DNA from: an uncultured Porphyromonadaceae bacterium
GTDB taxonomy: Bacteria > Bacteroidota > Bacteroidia > Bacteroidales > Muribaculaceae
Direction: 5' to 3'
NCBI GenBank assembly: GCA_900540205.1
Contig: UQER01000036.1
Coordinates: 1-22,195, forward strand
Length of the DNA: 22,195 nt
In this document: piece by piece, positions 13,588-22,060 of the stretch
Numbering within the stretch: position 1 is the stretch's first letter
Layout: each line of letters opens with the position of its first letter
Notes under the pieces: generated by a model
Seen by the model: the letters and a program-made list of their open reading frames with translations, nothing else
What the model was told of the DNA's origin: nothing
The model's database searches: none
Position numbers and translations under genes: made by a program

Positions 13588-13614
13588 CTGTTTCGGCAAA
13601 ATTCGTTAAATTTG
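13584..13614 (+). promoter_or_regulatory. Promoter of pepT and the downstream gene string
   Basis: TTTG at 13584-13587 and TAAATTTG at 13607-13614 with a 19-base spacer form a near-ideal Bacteroidota promoter, 70 bases before the pepT ATG. The -33 lies in the preceding terminator's T-tract. Confidence 0.75.
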
Positions 13615-13684
13615 TGAATTATCTAACGCCATACGGCATCCGCTTTCGGGCGGCCTGCCGACAACCCTAAAAACAACAGATGTT

Positions 13685-14905
13685 ATGAATGTTACCGAAC
13701 GTTTCCTGAAATATGTGAAGTTCGACACTCAGAGCGACGAACTGACCAATCTCACCCCTTCTACCCCCGGTCAGTACAAATTTGCGCAGGCTCTTGAAAA
13801 GGAACTGCAGCAGATGGGTCTGGAAGATGTGACCCTTGATGAAAACGGCTATCTCATGGCCACTTTGCCTGCAAATGTCGACCGCGAAGTGCCTGTCGTG
13901 GGTTTTATCGCGCACCTTGATACGTCGCCCGACCTCAGTGGACACAATGTGAATCCGCGCATCGTGGAGAACTACGACGGCGGTGATATAACTCTCAATC
14001 CTGAAAAAGGTATTGTCCTGTCGCCCGGACAGTTCCCCGAACTGCTCCACTACAAGGGTCAGGACCTCATTGTCACCGACGGCAACACACTGCTCGGTGC
14101 CGACGACAAAGCCGGCATTGCCGAAATCATCTCGGCCGTGGATTATCTCATGGCACATCCCGAGATAGAGCACGGAAAAATCCGCATCGCGTTCAACCCC
14201 GACGAGGAGATAGGGCAGGGCGCTCATAAATTCGATGTGGAGCATTTCGGTGCCGACTGGGCCTACACCATGGACGGCGGCGAAGTGGGCGAACTCGAAT
14301 ATGAAAACTTCAATGCCGCCGTGGCACGCGTGGAGTTCGTTGGCCGCAATGTGCATCCCGGCTACGCCAAGCATAAGATGATCAACTCCATACGCATAGC
14401 CAACCAGTTCATTCTGATGTTGCCGCGATGGGAGACCCCCGAACACACCGAAGGCTACGAAGGTTTCTACCACCTCATCAAAATCGAGGGCGACGTGGAG
14501 AAAACCACACTGACCTACATAATCCGCGACCATGACCGCGACCGTTTCGAGCGCCGTAAGAAAGAACTTGAACATCTGGTGCGCAAAACCAACAATGAAT
14601 TCCCCGGCTGCGCCACCATCGACATCAAGGACCAGTATTTCAACATGCGCGAGAAGATTGAGCCGGTGATGCACATAATCGACATTGCCGAGGAAGCCAT
14701 GCGTCTGGCTGACGTGGAGCCGAAAGTGCAGCCCATCCGTGGCGGCACAGACGGTGCACAGCTGTCGTTCAAAGGTCTGCCGTGCCCGAATATCTTTGCC
14801 GGCGGTCTCAACTTCCACGGGCGCAATGAGTTCGTGCCCATCCCGTCGATGGAGAAAGCCGAACGGGTTGTGGTGGAGATTGCCCGTCTGGTTGCAGCCC
14901 GTTGA
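13685..14905 (+). CDS. pepT: Peptidase T (tripeptide aminopeptidase)
   Basis: PepT is a cytoplasmic dizinc M20B peptidase that removes the N-terminal residue from tripeptides. The 406-residue length is typical. Metal and catalytic residues are all visible: His77 and Asp79 in AHLDTSPD, Asp140 in GADDKAG, the catalytic Glu pair 174-175 in NPDEEIGQGAHKFD, Asp197 in TMDGGEVGE, and His378 in LNFHGRNEF. The dimerisation/lid domain lies between about 205 and 315. The start ATG 13685 gives the usual N-terminus NVTERFLKYVKFDTQSD. Its stop overlaps the miaA start by one base (TGATG), so the two are cotranscribed. Nothing unusual is seen. Confidence 0.97.
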   Translation: MNVTERFLKYVKFDTQSDELTNLTPSTPGQYKFAQALEKELQQMGLEDVTLDENGYLMATLPANVDREVPVVGFIAHLDTSPDLSGHNVNPRIVENYDGGDITLNPEKGIVLSPGQFPELLHYKGQDLIVTDGNTLLGADDKAGIAEIISAVDYLMAHPEIEHGKIRIAFNPDEEIGQGAHKFDVEHFGADWAYTMDGGEVGELEYENFNAAVARVEFVGRNVHPGYAKHKMINSIRIANQFILMLPRWETPEHTEGYEGFYHLIKIEGDVEKTTLTYIIRDHDRDRFERRKKELEHLVRKTNNEFPGCATIDIKDQYFNMREKIEPVMHIIDIAEEAMRLADVEPKVQPIRGGTDGAQLSFKGLPCPNIFAGGLNFHGRNEFVPIPSMEKAERVVVEIARLVAAR

Positions 14906-15831
14906 TGAAGGCAGCCGGAGAAAAGACGCTCATTGTGGTCACCGGACCTACGGGGTCCGGTAAGACTGCGTTGGCCATAGAGCTGGCACGACGTCTGGGA
15001 TGCCACATAATATCGGCCGATTCGCGTCAGCTCTACCGCGAACTTCCGATAGGCACCGCAGCCCCGACGCCTGATGAGCTCGCTGCTGCTCCGCATCACA
15101 ACATCGGCACGCTTGAACTCACCGACTATTACAGTGCCGCACAGTTTGAGACGGAAACGCTCGACCTGCTCGCACGGTTGTTCGCCGCGTCCGATTATGC
15201 CATCCTCTGCGGTGGCTCGATGATGTATGTGGATGCAGTGACCCGAGGCATCGACGAATTGCCTACCATCTCCCCTGAGGTGCGGGCGCGTGCTTACGGA
15301 CTGCTTGAACGTGAAGGCATTGATGCCGTGAGCCGTGAACTTGAAAAGCTTGATCCGGACTATTTCGCCACTGTCGACCGGCAGAACCATAAACGCCTTG
15401 TGCATGCCCTTGAGATATGCTGGGAGGCCGGATGCCCCTATTCCAGCCTTCGCACCGGACAGCCGAAATCCCGTTCCTTCAGGATTGTCAAAGTGGCGTT
15501 AGACTATCCGCGGGATGAACTTTTCGGGCGCATAAACCGCAGGGTGGAGCTTATGGTGGAGAACGGCCTGGTGGAGGAGGCCCGCAGGGTCTATGACCGC
15601 AGGCATCTCAATGCCCTCAATACGGTGGGCTACAAAGAGATGTTCGCCTGTTTCGACGGCGTCTGGGATTTGCCCACGGCCATAGCCCGCATGGCCAAGA
15701 ACACCCGGGTTTACGCCAAGAAACAGCTCACATGGCTCAAGCGTGATCCGGAGGTACATTGGCTCGATCCGCATGCGGCCTCGCTTGCCGACGATGTGAT
15801 TAATTTGATTGATAACCAACAGAATATATAG
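14905..15831 (+). CDS. miaA: tRNA dimethylallyltransferase MiaA
   Basis: MiaA transfers a dimethylallyl group to N6 of adenosine 37 in tRNAs that read UNN codons. The 308-residue protein has the P-loop TGPTGSGKT at residues 13-21, the ADSRQLYR substrate motif near 38-45, the GGSMMYVDAV segment corresponding to the family's GGTGLY-like motif (with Ser-Met replacing Thr-Gly), and NTVGYKEMFACFDG followed by TRVYAKKQLTWLKRD near the C-terminus, where the tRNA contacts lie. ATG 14905 overlaps the pepT stop by one base; an in-frame TTG just before it is less likely. The GGSMMY variant seems common for Bacteroidota MiaA and is probably not a defect. Confidence 0.95.
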   Translation: MKAAGEKTLIVVTGPTGSGKTALAIELARRLGCHIISADSRQLYRELPIGTAAPTPDELAAAPHHNIGTLELTDYYSAAQFETETLDLLARLFAASDYAILCGGSMMYVDAVTRGIDELPTISPEVRARAYGLLEREGIDAVSRELEKLDPDYFATVDRQNHKRLVHALEICWEAGCPYSSLRTGQPKSRSFRIVKVALDYPRDELFGRINRRVELMVENGLVEEARRVYDRRHLNALNTVGYKEMFACFDGVWDLPTAIARMAKNTRVYAKKQLTWLKRDPEVHWLDPHAASLADDVINLIDNQQNI

Positions 15832-15876
15832 GCCGCAGATGTATAAAGCACCCTGCAACCTACTATTGATCAGCAT

Positions 15877-17244
15877 ATGAACAATTTTAAAACGGCATTT
15901 GCCAATCTGAAGGGCTATTTCTCGCTCAACGGATTCCTTATACCTCAGGCCGATGCGGAGCAATCCATCCGCGAGGGTGTTTCGTTCAGAGGCACCAACA
16001 TCCTCATCCTTATCTTCGCCATACTGATTGCTTCGCTGGGACTGAACACCAACTCCACGGCCGTGATTATCGGCGCCATGCTCATCTCCCCGCTCATGGG
16101 GCCTATCATCGGCCTCGGGCTTGCAATAGGGGTCGAGGATTTCGAGCTGCTGAAACGGTCGTTGCGCAATCTCGTTGTGGCGGCGGTCTTTTCTGTGCTG
16201 GCATCAACGGTTTATTTTCTCATCTCACCTGTAAGCGAGGGACATAGCGAGCTGCTTGCACGCACATCGCCCACAATCTACGACGTGCTAATCGGCTTTT
16301 TCGGAGGAGGTGCCGGCATCTTCGCGATAGCATCGAAAAACAAAGGCAATGTGATTCCCGGCGTTGCCATCGCCACGGCCCTCATGCCGCCGCTCTGTAC
16401 CGTGGGCTATGGGCTTGCCACATGGCAGATGCCATATTTCTTCGGGGCGCTCTATCTGTTCCTTATCAACTCCATCTATATCTGTCTGGCAACCTTTATC
16501 GGTGTAAAGCTCATGCATTTCGCACGTGCGCATACGGCCAATCCGGTGCGTGCCAAAAAGTTGCGCAAGGTTGTGTACACAGTGTCAATCCTCACTCTGC
16601 TCCCGAGCATCTATTTGACATACAACATGCTCAGGGTTGAACGTTTCCAGCAGAGCGCCGACCGTTTCGTGAGCGAGGAGATGCATTTCCCCGCCACACA
16701 GGTGCTCAGCCATAGCGCGGTTATGGCACACGGCCAGAAACAGATTAACGTGACCCTCATTGGCAAAGTGCTGCCGCAGGACTCGCTCACACTCGCCCTG
16801 TCGGCCAAACTCCGTTTCTATGGGCTGCAGGGCGCGAAACTCAATGTAGTGCAGGGCGACAACGGCATTGCTTCCGCAGGTTCGCTTGCAGGGCATTCTG
16901 TCAAGGAGATTTATGAGATAGCGCAGACCTCGCTTGTGCAGAAACAGCAACAGATCGATTCGCTGCGCACGCTGCTCGATGCACGCAACGCCAACGACTC
17001 CATCTCGGCACGTCTTGCGCCGGAGCTAAAGGTTATTTTCCCGCAGGTGGCCGAGATCGCCATCACAAAGGCTGTGTTCGGCAGCATCGACACCGGAGGG
17101 CTTGATACGGCCAACATCGCGTTGGTTAACTATGCCAAACCCATATCCGCCGCATCGCGCAATGAGCTTGCCCGCTATCTGGCGGCACGTCTGCGGGTGA
17201 AAGAGGTGGAACTGGTTCAGGTGGACAAACAGCAGAAACATTAA
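15877..17244 (+). CDS. DUF389 family membrane protein
   Basis: This is a 455-residue inner-membrane protein. The N-terminal half has about five to six membrane helices with the DUF389 hallmark STAVIIGAMLISPLMGPIIGLGLA near residues 60-85, IGFFGGGAGIFAIASKNKGN, VIPGVAIATALMPPLCTVGYGLA, and a further helix in YLFLINSIYICLATFIGVKL. A final helix (VVYTVSILTLLPSIYLTYNML) leads into a soluble C-terminal domain of about 180 residues with a possible coiled-coil (LVQKQQQIDSLRTLLDARN). The family is of unknown function, and transport has only been guessed. Gap to miaA is 45 bases and to the next gene 19 bases, so it likely belongs to the same transcription unit. Start 15877 is the only good candidate. 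Confidence 0.9.
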   Translation: MNNFKTAFANLKGYFSLNGFLIPQADAEQSIREGVSFRGTNILILIFAILIASLGLNTNSTAVIIGAMLISPLMGPIIGLGLAIGVEDFELLKRSLRNLVVAAVFSVLASTVYFLISPVSEGHSELLARTSPTIYDVLIGFFGGGAGIFAIASKNKGNVIPGVAIATALMPPLCTVGYGLATWQMPYFFGALYLFLINSIYICLATFIGVKLMHFARAHTANPVRAKKLRKVVYTVSILTLLPSIYLTYNMLRVERFQQSADRFVSEEMHFPATQVLSHSAVMAHGQKQINVTLIGKVLPQDSLTLALSAKLRFYGLQGAKLNVVQGDNGIASAGSLAGHSVKEIYEIAQTSLVQKQQQIDSLRTLLDARNANDSISARLAPELKVIFPQVAEIAITKAVFGSIDTGGLDTANIALVNYAKPISAASRNELARYLAARLRVKEVELVQVDKQQKH

Positions 17245-17263
17245 TCACAAAAAACATAAACCG

Positions 17264-17710
17264 ATGAAAAGTAAATTTGCAAAAATGTTCGGCCTGATGG
17301 CCATGGTGATGTTCATGACCTTCGGCTTCAACGCCTCGGCCGCCGACGATAAACCCATGACGCCTGAATTCTGTGAGGAGGGTATCACCAAGGCAGTGGC
17401 CGCACTCGACGAGATGGCTGAAAAAATCAACGAGATCGAGCGCGAGGAGCAGCTTCAGGACCTCCAGCAGATCACCAACAGCATCAAGATGCGCAACGTA
17501 CGCAAGAAATACGGCAAGATTGAGCTTACAGATGAATACCGCGTGCGTCTGGTTGATGCCAACATGCGTGTAGGCAAAGCCCTTAACGACATGATTGTAC
17601 GCATGCGTCTTCCTTACGAGCTGCAGAAGGCCCTGGAGGAACATGCCTCTGAGGAGAAAGTGAAGGAGGAGATTGCCAAGTGCAAGACTCTTCGTGAGGC
17701 CATGGAATAA
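17264..17710 (+). CDS. Small secreted helical protein, unknown
   Basis: This is a 148-residue exported protein. Signal peptide MKSKFAKMFGLMAMVMFMTF ends near ASA-ADDKP. The mature part of about 120 residues is almost entirely predicted helix, rich in Glu/Lys/Arg (AALDEMAEKINEIEREEQLQ, LQKALEEHASEEKVKEEIAK), with a single early Cys and another near the C-terminus (CKTLREAME). No lipobox is present, so it should be periplasmic. I do not recognise a family. It starts 19 bases after the DUF389 gene and ends 9 bases before the sugar epimerase gene, so it is cotranscribed. A partnership with the DUF389 soluble domain is possible but unproven. Confidence 0.75.
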   Translation: MKSKFAKMFGLMAMVMFMTFGFNASAADDKPMTPEFCEEGITKAVAALDEMAEKINEIEREEQLQDLQQITNSIKMRNVRKKYGKIELTDEYRVRLVDANMRVGKALNDMIVRMRLPYELQKALEEHASEEKVKEEIAKCKTLREAME

Positions 17711-17719
17711 TCCGAGCTG

Positions 17720-18907
17720 ATGGGTTCACGCCGACTGACCATTGCTGTTGCCACCAGTACACGCGCCGACTGGGGGTTGTTGCGCCCGATTGCACGGGCT
17801 CTCAGCCTCCAGCCGGGCGTTGACGTGCGTATCATAGCCACAAACATGCATCTTGATGCGCGCTATGGCCACACGGTAGATGAGATTGTGGCCGACGGAT
17901 TCGACGTTGCCGCCGAGGTGCCGATGCATGCGGCGTCGGCCTCTGGCGCCGACACCGTGCGCGCCACTGCCGAATGCATGGCCGGGATGGCCGATGCTTT
18001 TAGCCGCATCAATCCCGATATGCTCCTGCTGCTTGGCGACCGTTACGAGATGCTTGCCGTGGCCACTGCCGCCACGGTGATGCGCATCCCCATTGTGCAT
18101 GTGGCCGGTGGCGAAATTTCTGAAGGTGCTTTCGACGACAGCATACGCCATGCCATAACCAAGCTTGCCGCCCTGCATCTCACGGCCACCGAGCCGTACC
18201 GCAGGCGCGTCATTCAGTTGGGCGAGAATCCGGCGATGGTGGTTAACACCGGCGCCATAGGTGTGTACAATCTTGTTGCCGAACCGCCTCTGCCGCGTGA
18301 GGAACTTGAACGTTCCATCGGTTTGAGACTCGATGAGCGTACACTCTTGGTGACGCTGCATCCGGCCACGCTTGATGATGTGCCGGTGTCCCAACGCTGT
18401 TCCGCCCTGCTTGAGGCGCTTGATGCGTCCCCTGATTCAAACCTGATTTTCACCTACCCGAACAATGACCCAGACGGCGAGGTGATAATCTCGATGATTG
18501 AGGAGTATGTGGCACGTAACAGCCATCGTGCCGTAGCGGTGCCGTCGCTTGGATGGAAACGTTATCTTTCTGCATTGCACTACGTGGGTGCGGTGGTGGG
18601 CAATTCGTCGAGCGGCATAGTTGAAGTGCCGTCAATGCATATCCCTACCGTGGATATCGGTATCCGTCAGCAAGGCCGTCTGGCTTCGGAATCGGTGATA
18701 CATTGCGATGCCGACGCCGGTTCAATCCGGAATGCCATACTGTTTGCCCTGTCGGACGAAGGGCGCGAACTGGCGCGACGCAGCACGAACCCTTACGGAC
18801 GTCCCGACACATTGCGTGTGATGGTTGATGCCATTCTCAACACCCCTCTGGAAGCGATGCGCTCAAAACGTTTTCACGACCTGCCCGTGCCCGAATCCGA
18901 TGCATGA
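17720..18907 (+). CDS. Hydrolysing nucleotide-sugar 2-epimerase (NeuC/LegG-like)
   Basis: This 395-residue cytoplasmic enzyme belongs to the hydrolysing UDP-GlcNAc 2-epimerase group, which converts a nucleotide-linked GlcNAc-type sugar into a free manno-configured sugar, the precursor for sialic or legionaminic acid. Motifs: TSTRADWGLLRPIARAL (14-30), LLGDRYEMLAVA, HVAGGEISEGAFDDSIRHAITKLA with the conserved acidic and His residues, VTLHPATLDD, FTYPNNDPDG and VVGNSSSGIVEVPS. ATG 17720 lies 9 bases after the preceding stop. The next two genes encode a CMP-sugar synthetase and a CBS-nucleotidyltransferase like PtmE, which makes GDP-glucosamine in Campylobacter legionaminate synthesis. That favours the GDP-linked substrate (LegG/PtmD role) over UDP-GlcNAc (NeuC), but sequence alone does not settle it. 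Confidence 0.88.
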   Translation: MGSRRLTIAVATSTRADWGLLRPIARALSLQPGVDVRIIATNMHLDARYGHTVDEIVADGFDVAAEVPMHAASASGADTVRATAECMAGMADAFSRINPDMLLLLGDRYEMLAVATAATVMRIPIVHVAGGEISEGAFDDSIRHAITKLAALHLTATEPYRRRVIQLGENPAMVVNTGAIGVYNLVAEPPLPREELERSIGLRLDERTLLVTLHPATLDDVPVSQRCSALLEALDASPDSNLIFTYPNNDPDGEVIISMIEEYVARNSHRAVAVPSLGWKRYLSALHYVGAVVGNSSSGIVEVPSMHIPTVDIGIRQQGRLASESVIHCDADAGSIRNAILFALSDEGRELARRSTNPYGRPDTLRVMVDAILNTPLEAMRSKRFHDLPVPESDA

Positions 18908-18946
18908 GCATGCAGGTTCCGGAGGAATAATTAAAGGATATTTCAG

Positions 18947-19654
18947 ATGAAACCGCTATTCATAATCCCGGCCCGCGGTGGGAGCAAGGGGATTCCGCAT
19001 AAAAACATCAAGCCGCTCGGCGGCCGCCCGCTTATCGCATGGTCCATTGACGTGGCCCGTGAGGTGGCTGCACGTTTCGGCCTGTCAGACGAGCACATTC
19101 TACTCTCAACCGATTCCGACGGTATTGCCGCCGTGGCCGAACAGTGCGGCCTGGCCGTGCCGTATCGCCGTCCGGCAGCGCTGGCTACCGACACGGCCGG
19201 TTCGCGTGAGATGATGCTCGATGCCATGGACTATGCCGCGGCACACGGGGTGGACTTTGACTGCGTGGTGCTGTTGCAGCCTACATCGCCGTTCCGTACG
19301 GCCGACGATGTGCTCGGATGCATGAAGCTTTATGAGGAGCGTAGGCCCGACATGGCTGTGAGCGTAAAGGAGGCTTCGGCCAACCCGTATTACAACTGTT
19401 TCGAGACGGACGAGCGTACCGGCGCGCTGCATATATCCAAGGGCGAGGGGCTTTACACCCGCCGTCAGGATGTGCCGAAGGCATGGGAATTCAACGGTGC
19501 TGTTTATGTCATAAATCCGGCCTCATTGCGGGCCATGCCGATGGGTGCATTCCCTATGCGTCTCCCTTATGCGATGCCAGCCGAGCGTTCCGTCGATCTT
19601 GACACTCCGCTTGACTGGGCCATAGCCGAAGCGATGCTGGCGGCCGACAAATAA
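18947..19654 (+). CDS. CMP-nonulosonate synthetase (NeuA/LegF-like cytidylyltransferase)
   Basis: This is a 235-residue cytidylyltransferase that would activate a nonulosonic acid (sialic, legionaminic or pseudaminic type) with CTP. The N-terminal nucleotide-binding signature IIPARGGSKGIPHKNIKPLG (6-25) is complete, followed by LLSTDSDGIAAVAEQCG, VVLLQPTSPFRTADDV and FNGAVYVINPASL, with the metal-binding Asp in RSVDLDTPLDWAIAE near the C-terminus. Length fits single-domain NeuA/LegF/PseF enzymes. It starts 39 bases after the epimerase gene, with an AAAGGA 8 bases before the ATG, and ends 8 bases before the next gene. The exact sugar cannot be told from sequence; the PtmE-like neighbour favours legionaminic acid. 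Confidence 0.88.
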   Translation: MKPLFIIPARGGSKGIPHKNIKPLGGRPLIAWSIDVAREVAARFGLSDEHILLSTDSDGIAAVAEQCGLAVPYRRPAALATDTAGSREMMLDAMDYAAAHGVDFDCVVLLQPTSPFRTADDVLGCMKLYEERRPDMAVSVKEASANPYYNCFETDERTGALHISKGEGLYTRRQDVPKAWEFNGAVYVINPASLRAMPMGAFPMRLPYAMPAERSVDLDTPLDWAIAEAMLAADK

Positions 19655-19662
19655 TTCAGAGC

Positions 19663-20733
19663 ATGAACGAAATGCAGAAACATATAATTCCTGAAGAGGC
19701 CACCATACTTGACGCCCTTGACAAAATCAATCGTCTGTCGGGGGGCGCCATGACGCTTGTTGTGGCCGGCCCGGAGGGAAAAATCACCGGCACGCTTACC
19801 GACGGCGACATACGCCGAGGGCTGCTGCGCGGCACAGGACTTGGCGACCCGGTGAAGGACCTTGTTCACCGCCGGTTCATGGCGCTGCATGCATCGGCCT
19901 CGGCCGACGAACGCCTGCAGACCATGCGCCGTGCCCGCGAGGCGGGAATACGGCTGCTGCCTGAAATAGATGCCGACGGGAGGCTTGCCGGACTGGTGGA
20001 TCTGAGCACGGTGCGGTCGCAGCTGCCTCTCACGGCGGTGCTTATGGCCGGCGGACGCGGCGAACGGCTCCGTCCGCTCACATTGAATACCCCCAAGCCG
20101 CTGCTTGAGATAGGAGGCCGTGCCATAATCGACTATAATATAGAGAACCTGGCACGCAATGGCGTGAAGGACGTGTATGTCACAGTGAAATATCTGGCCG
20201 ACATGATGCGCGGCTACTTTTCGCGTCCGCGTCACGGCATAATGGCCCGTTGCATCGAGGAGGAATCGCCGTTGGGCACTCTCGGTGCGGTGTCGCTTGT
20301 GAATCTCCCGCCGCAGGGCCATACGCTGGTGATGAATTCAGACCTGCTGACCACCATCGACCTCGAGGAGATGTATCTGCACCATATCAGCGAGGGGGCG
20401 CAGGCCACCATTGCCGCCATACCCTATACAATGTCGGTGCCGTATGCCATCCTCACCACCGATGGCCCGCGGGTGACCGGGATAGCGGAAAAACCCACTG
20501 CCACACATTTCGCCAATGCAGGCATCTATATATTCGCTAATTCGCTGCTGTCGCGTCTGCCGCATGGCGAACGCACGGATGCTCCGGATTTCCTGCTCGA
20601 TGCCATAGGGCGCGGGGACAAGGTGACATATTATCCCATCAACGGCACGTGGATCGACATAGGTTCGCCCGAGGAATTCCGGCATGCCAGCGATCTCATG
20701 CAGCATCACCGCTCGCTAACCAAACTGGGCTGA
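19663..20733 (+). CDS. CBS-domain sugar-phosphate nucleotidyltransferase (PtmE/LegX-like)
   Basis: This is a 356-residue two-part enzyme. Residues about 8-118 form a CBS pair (TDGDIRRGLLRGTGL at 46-60, then AREAGIRLLPEIDADGRLAGLV). Residues 124-350 are a sugar-1-phosphate nucleotidyltransferase with VLMAGGRGERLRPLTLNTPK (126-145), EEESPLGTLGAVSL, VMNSDLLTTID (metal-binding Asp), EKPTATHFANAGIYIF and the closing WIDIGSPEEF. The same architecture is found in Campylobacter PtmE, a glucosamine-1-phosphate guanylyltransferase feeding legionaminic acid synthesis. The CBS part may bind an adenosine nucleotide and regulate it. With the preceding two genes it forms a compact nonulosonate-type subset, 8 bases downstream of the cytidylyltransferase. 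Other nucleotide or sugar specificity remains possible. Confidence 0.82.
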   Translation: MNEMQKHIIPEEATILDALDKINRLSGGAMTLVVAGPEGKITGTLTDGDIRRGLLRGTGLGDPVKDLVHRRFMALHASASADERLQTMRRAREAGIRLLPEIDADGRLAGLVDLSTVRSQLPLTAVLMAGGRGERLRPLTLNTPKPLLEIGGRAIIDYNIENLARNGVKDVYVTVKYLADMMRGYFSRPRHGIMARCIEEESPLGTLGAVSLVNLPPQGHTLVMNSDLLTTIDLEEMYLHHISEGAQATIAAIPYTMSVPYAILTTDGPRVTGIAEKPTATHFANAGIYIFANSLLSRLPHGERTDAPDFLLDAIGRGDKVTYYPINGTWIDIGSPEEFRHASDLMQHHRSLTKLG

Positions 20734-20786
20734 GAAGTGTTGTAAATTTAATGGCGAAAATATAATACATTCATAAACATAGAATC

Positions 20787-22007
20787 ATGGCAGATTCCAA
20801 CTTTATAGATTATGTGAAAATCCTTTGCCGTTCGGGCAAAGGGGGCGCAGGCTCAATGCATTTCCATCGCGCCAAATATGTGCCGAAGGGTGGTCCCGAC
20901 GGAGGCGACGGTGGCCGCGGCGGACATGTGATTCTGCGCGGCAATAAGAACATGTGGACGTTGCTCCCGCTCAAATACAGCCGCCATGTGTTTGCCACCA
21001 ATGGCGAAAGGGGCGGCGCCGGACGTAGTTTCGGCAAGGACGGCGAGGACAAGGTGATAGAGGTGCCCTGCGGCACTGTGGTGTTCGAGGCTGACACCGG
21101 CCGCTATCTCTGCGAGGTGACAGAGGACGGTCAGGAGATAAAACTGCTGCGCGGCGGCCGCGGCGGTCTTGGCAACTGGCATTTCAAATCGGCCACCAAC
21201 CGCACGCCTCGCTATGCCCAGCCGGGTGAGCCGGCCATAGAGAAAGCCGTGATTCTGGAACTTAAACTGCTTGCCGACGTCGGTCTCGTCGGGTTTCCCA
21301 ATGCCGGAAAGTCCACGCTGCTGTCGGCGGTTTCGGCGGCACGCCCGAAGATTGCCGATTATCCCTTCACCACAATGGAGCCGCAGCTCGGCATTGTGGA
21401 TTATCGCGGCAACCGCTCGTTCGTGATGGCCGACATTCCCGGCATCATTGAAGGTGCAAGCGAGGGGAGGGGGCTTGGGCTCCGCTTCCTGCGCCATATA
21501 GAGCGTAACGCCGTGCTGCTCTTCATGGTGCCTGCCGATGCCGACGATATCAAGGCCCAGTACGAAGTGCTGCTCGAAGAGTTGCGCCGCTTCAATCCGC
21601 AGCTGATGGACAAGCAGCGCGTGCTCGCCATCTCGAAAAGCGACATGCTCGACGATGAGCTGAAAGCCGAGATACGCCCCACGCTGCCCACCGACCTTCC
21701 CACGGTGTTCATCTCCTCCGTTACCGGCGAGGGGATAACCGAACTGAAAGATGCCCTGTGGAAAGCCATCACCGACGATGCCAACCGCATTGAGGAAACA
21801 CCTATCACCCATCGTCCGCTCGACGGCCATCACCGCCTGCGCGAGGAGGATGAGTTTATTTTCGAGAACGAACCGTCGCCCGACGATGACGATGAATTCG
21901 CTGAAGTGGAGGATGACGGTTTCGATGCCGAATATGACTGGGATGATGACGACGACCACGAATCGCCTGAGGATCTGGCTTTCCGCTACGGCGACGTCAC
22001 CGAGTAA
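20787..22007 (+). CDS. obgE: GTPase ObgE/CgtA
   Basis: ObgE is an essential ribosome-associated GTPase linking 50S assembly, (p)ppGpp and growth. The 406-residue protein has the glycine-rich Obg fold (1-158, with KGGPDGGDGGRGGHV and GGRGGLGNWHF), then the G domain: P-loop GFPNAGKST (169-177), DYPFTT switch I, DIPGIIEGASEGRGLG switch II, and a G4 motif read as SKSD (283-286) in place of canonical NKxD, followed by SSVTGEG (G5). The C-terminal tail of about 65 residues is strikingly acidic (DDDDEFAEVEDDGFDAEYDW onward), as often seen in Bacteroidota ObgE. ATG 20787 lies 53 bases after the sugar gene. I find no full TAnnTTTG there (TAAATTTA at 20742 is close), so it may share upstream transcripts. 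Confidence 0.97.
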   Translation: MADSNFIDYVKILCRSGKGGAGSMHFHRAKYVPKGGPDGGDGGRGGHVILRGNKNMWTLLPLKYSRHVFATNGERGGAGRSFGKDGEDKVIEVPCGTVVFEADTGRYLCEVTEDGQEIKLLRGGRGGLGNWHFKSATNRTPRYAQPGEPAIEKAVILELKLLADVGLVGFPNAGKSTLLSAVSAARPKIADYPFTTMEPQLGIVDYRGNRSFVMADIPGIIEGASEGRGLGLRFLRHIERNAVLLFMVPADADDIKAQYEVLLEELRRFNPQLMDKQRVLAISKSDMLDDELKAEIRPTLPTDLPTVFISSVTGEGITELKDALWKAITDDANRIEETPITHRPLDGHHRLREEDEFIFENEPSPDDDDEFAEVEDDGFDAEYDWDDDDDHESPEDLAFRYGDVTE

Positions 22008-22029
22008 ATTTATTTTGTGAAGTTTAATG

Positions 22030-22053
22030 GGATGATAGCCAATGTTATCATCC
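22030..22053 (+). terminator. Hairpin after obgE, weak terminator candidate
   Basis: GGATGATA (22030-22037) pairs perfectly with TATCATCC (22046-22053) around an 8-base loop, 23 bases after the obgE stop. The following TGTTGTA is not a strong U-tract, so termination efficiency is doubtful. Confidence 0.4.
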
Positions 22054-22060
22054 TGTTGTA

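Noticed and set aside
21853..22004. Acidic tail of ObgE as an unusual fusion
   Set aside because: Asp/Glu-rich C-terminal extensions are frequent in Bacteroidota ObgE proteins, so this is ordinary.
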